From: an uncultured Lachnospiraceae bacterium
GTDB taxonomy: Bacteria > Bacillota > Clostridia > Lachnospirales > Lachnospiraceae
DNA: 16,184 nucleotides
Assembly (NCBI GenBank): GCA_900548905.1
Contig: URMK01000095.1
Coordinates: 1 to 16,184 of the forward strand
Direction of reading: 5' to 3'
Below are positions 14,610 through 16,184 of the stretch, in pieces (within the stretch, counting starts at the first letter, position 1; each line of letters starts with the position of its first letter). The notes beneath the pieces were generated by a model. It was not told where the DNA came from, ran no database searches, and saw only the letters and a list, made by a program, of their open reading frames with translations. A program made the position numbers and the translations under genes.

Positions 14610-16040
14610 ATGTTTGAATATCAGAATGAGCTTTATGAAAACAGAGACCAGATGTACCATTACAGTGAAATGCCGGAAAACGGATCGGCAGCGCCCCGCA
14701 AACCGGCCGGTCCCGGCCGCCCCCGGAAAGGTATCCGTCTCCTGAAAAAAATAGGCGCCGTCACCTTAAGCGCGGCGCTGTTCGGTGGAGTGGCTGCCGG
14801 ATCCTTTCAGGCGGTAAATTATTTAACCGGTTACGATACTGCTGCGGAGGATGCCGCCGCTTCCCCACAAAGCTCCTCTGCAAGCCTTATGACCACCGCT
14901 TCCCTTTCCGGCACTGCCGATGCTAAAGGCAGCCTGGATGTTTCCGATATCGCGGAAGCCGTCATGCCTTCTATCGTTTCCATAACAAATAAGTCGGTGC
15001 AGGAGGTGCAGAATTATTTCAATATGTTTGGTTACGGCTACAGCGGGGAAACCGTACCGCAGGAAACGGAAAGCCGCGGTTCCGGCATCATCATCGGAAA
15101 AAATGACAGCGAACTTCTGATTGTTACCAACTATCATGTCATTGCAGATGCCGATACCCTCTCCGTCGCTTTTAATGACAATCAGGTTTACGAAGCAAAT
15201 ATGAAGGGAACGGATCCCGACAACGATCTTGCGGTAATTGCCGTTCCGTTGGAAAGCATATCCGCAGACACCATGTCCCGGATCGCCGTCGCTTCCATCG
15301 GGGATTCGGATTCCCTGCGGGTGGGTGAACAGGTTGTAGCCATCGGAAATGCGCTGGGCTACGGCCAATCCGTTACCACAGGTATCGTAAGCGCCACAAA
15401 CCGTACCCTGGGCGGCAGCCAGGAAACAGCTTCCGACGATTCGGCCGGACAATCTACCTATATCCAGACCGACGCCGCCATCAATCCCGGTAACAGCGGC
15501 GGCGCGCTCGTTAATATGAAAGGCGAAGTCATCGGTATCAATTCCGCCAAATTAGCCAGTACGGAAGTGGAAGGTATGGGCTATGCCATCCCGGTTTCCA
15601 GAGTTTCCGATATCATTGAAAAGCTGATGAATGAAACCACCAGAAGCAAGGTAGGCGATGACCAAAAATCCAGCATCGGTATCACCGGAATCACGGTAAC
15701 GGAATCGGTAACCAGCGTTTACGGAATCCCTTCCGGCGTCTATGTTGCAAGCGTATCGGAAGGCAGCGGCGCACAATTGGCCGGACTCAGGAAAGGGGAT
15801 GTCATTACTGAATTTGACGGCAAAACCATTACCCAGATACAGGAGCTGACCGATCTTCTTGCGTATTATCCCGCAGGCGAAACCGTAGAGCTTACCATCC
15901 AGACCCTGGGCAGCGACAATGCCTACACGGAAAAAACCGTATCCCTCACCTTAGGCCACGCGGAAAGCACCGGCTCCCAGGCCGGAGCGGCAGAACTTCC
16001 GGGTACAGGAACCCAGAAGGACATGGGGGCTATCTATTAA
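14610..16040 (+). CDS. htrA: HtrA/DegP-like membrane-anchored serine protease with PDZ domain
   Basis: A 476-residue envelope quality-control protease. A cytoplasmic N-terminal tail of about 45 residues (Tyr/Glu-rich, then Pro/Arg/Lys-rich) precedes one transmembrane helix (about 47-70) and a Ser/Ala/Thr-rich linker (78-108). The trypsin-like domain (about 112-335) has the catalytic triad His176 (TNYHVI), Asp206 (DPDNDLAV) and Ser296 (INPGNSGGAL), plus the conserved YIQTDAAINPG strand and GMGYAIPV. One PDZ domain (about 350-452) has SGVYVASVSEGSGAQLAGLRKGDVI. It is predicted to degrade or refold damaged proteins outside the membrane. ATG at 14610 follows AAGGAG (14595-14600) by 9 bases; a TTG at 14601 in the same frame directly abuts the ribosome binding site and is rejected. 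The upstream repeat array predicts control by a two-component system. Confidence 0.95.
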   Translation: MFEYQNELYENRDQMYHYSEMPENGSAAPRKPAGPGRPRKGIRLLKKIGAVTLSAALFGGVAAGSFQAVNYLTGYDTAAEDAAASPQSSSASLMTTASLSGTADAKGSLDVSDIAEAVMPSIVSITNKSVQEVQNYFNMFGYGYSGETVPQETESRGSGIIIGKNDSELLIVTNYHVIADADTLSVAFNDNQVYEANMKGTDPDNDLAVIAVPLESISADTMSRIAVASIGDSDSLRVGEQVVAIGNALGYGQSVTTGIVSATNRTLGGSQETASDDSAGQSTYIQTDAAINPGNSGGALVNMKGEVIGINSAKLASTEVEGMGYAIPVSRVSDIIEKLMNETTRSKVGDDQKSSIGITGITVTESVTSVYGIPSGVYVASVSEGSGAQLAGLRKGDVITEFDGKTITQIQELTDLLAYYPAGETVELTIQTLGSDNAYTEKTVSLTLGHAESTGSQAGAAELPGTGTQKDMGAIY

Positions 16041-16043
16041 CAA

Positions 16044-16124
16044 CTCGAACTTCGCAGGTACCAGACGGCCCTCCGCCCGCTGTCGGCGCCCCTCTCCCGG
16101 GACGGAAAAGGAATTTTCGCAGGT
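16044..16124 (+). repeat. ~80-bp intergenic repeat, copy B, 3' of htrA
   Basis: It begins 3 bases after the htrA stop codon and matches copy A (1-80) in inverted orientation. It is bounded by the perfect 9-base direct repeat TTCGCAGGT (16051-16059 and 16116-16124), with a GC-rich core containing ACGGCCCTCCGCCCGC. Within the core, CGCC and GGCG can form a short hairpin around GCTGT. Relative to the upstream gene it has the same orientation as copy A has to the AraC gene, which suggests a 3'-UTR-associated element rather than a simple inverted transposon end. Confidence 0.8.
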
Positions 16125-16152
16125 GCCTGTCAGACCATGGAGATGAGACCAG

Positions 16153-16184
16153 TCAAATGTGTCAGCCTCATCTGACACATTTGA
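16153..16184 (+). other. Perfect 13-bp inverted repeat at the right edge
   Basis: TCAAATGTGTCAG (16153-16165) and CTGACACATTTGA (16172-16184) are perfect reverse complements around a six-base loop, CCTCAT. AGATGAG at 16141-16147 could instead pair with CTCATCT (16167-16173), which overlaps the loop and the right arm, so two mutually exclusive structures are possible. The window ends with the stem, so a following U-tract cannot be checked. It may be the htrA terminator, an operator palindrome or a repeat end. Confidence 0.6.

Noticed and set aside
15951..16178. 75-codon minus-strand frame across the htrA 3' end and repeat B
   Set aside because: It overlaps the htrA C-terminus and the GC-rich repeat and has no ribosome binding site or recognisable product.
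1..16184. Composite transposon or mobile island bounded by the inverted ~80-bp repeats
   Set aside because: No transposase, integrase or target-site duplication is visible, the enclosed genes look chromosomal, and both repeats follow stop codons closely; a dispersed intergenic repeat is the simpler reading.

Overview
The window looks like chromosome of a Gram-positive anaerobe of the class Clostridia, most likely a Lachnospiraceae gut species. The basis is moderate GC, strong AGGAGG-type ribosome binding sites, TTGnnn-17-TATAAT promoters, large soluble hybrid histidine kinases, a PdaA-type deacetylase and an HtrA protease with a long cytoplasmic tail. This is inference from protein style; no rRNA, tRNA or other taxonomic marker is present.

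Layout: an AraC-type regulator on the minus strand (96-1142). Then a compact plus-strand operon (1348-5595) of two unrecognised membrane proteins, a small protein with two CxxC pairs, and a GAF-PAS hybrid kinase with two receivers. recA (minus, 5630-6640) converges on it and is divergent from tspO (plus, 6862-7332). Two more hybrid kinases form a minus-strand operon (13364 down to 7355), read from a good promoter at 13386-13414. Finally come a PdaA-like deacetylase and an HtrA/DegP-like membrane-anchored protease (13538-16040, plus), probably separate transcription units.

Function: the region is dominated by signalling. The three paralogous cytosolic hybrid kinases have no membrane segment, no HPt domain and no DNA-binding response regulator beside them, so their phosphotransfer partners must lie elsewhere. 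Two of them carry a PAS-like module with a conserved Cys...PCPFC motif. The last two genes act at the cell envelope (peptidoglycan modification, protein quality control).

Non-coding structure worth attention: (1) an imperfect inverted pair of ~80-bp repeats at the two ends of the window, each just downstream of a stop codon (araC and htrA) in the same orientation relative to that gene; (2) a six-fold 11-bp periodic direct repeat directly upstream of the -10 box of htrA, typical of an OmpR/PhoB-type regulator site; (3) two strong perfect-stem hairpins, in the pdaA-htrA gap and at the right edge. No CRISPR array, transposase, phage gene, tRNA or rRNA was seen. Every gap between genes is shorter than 300 bases.
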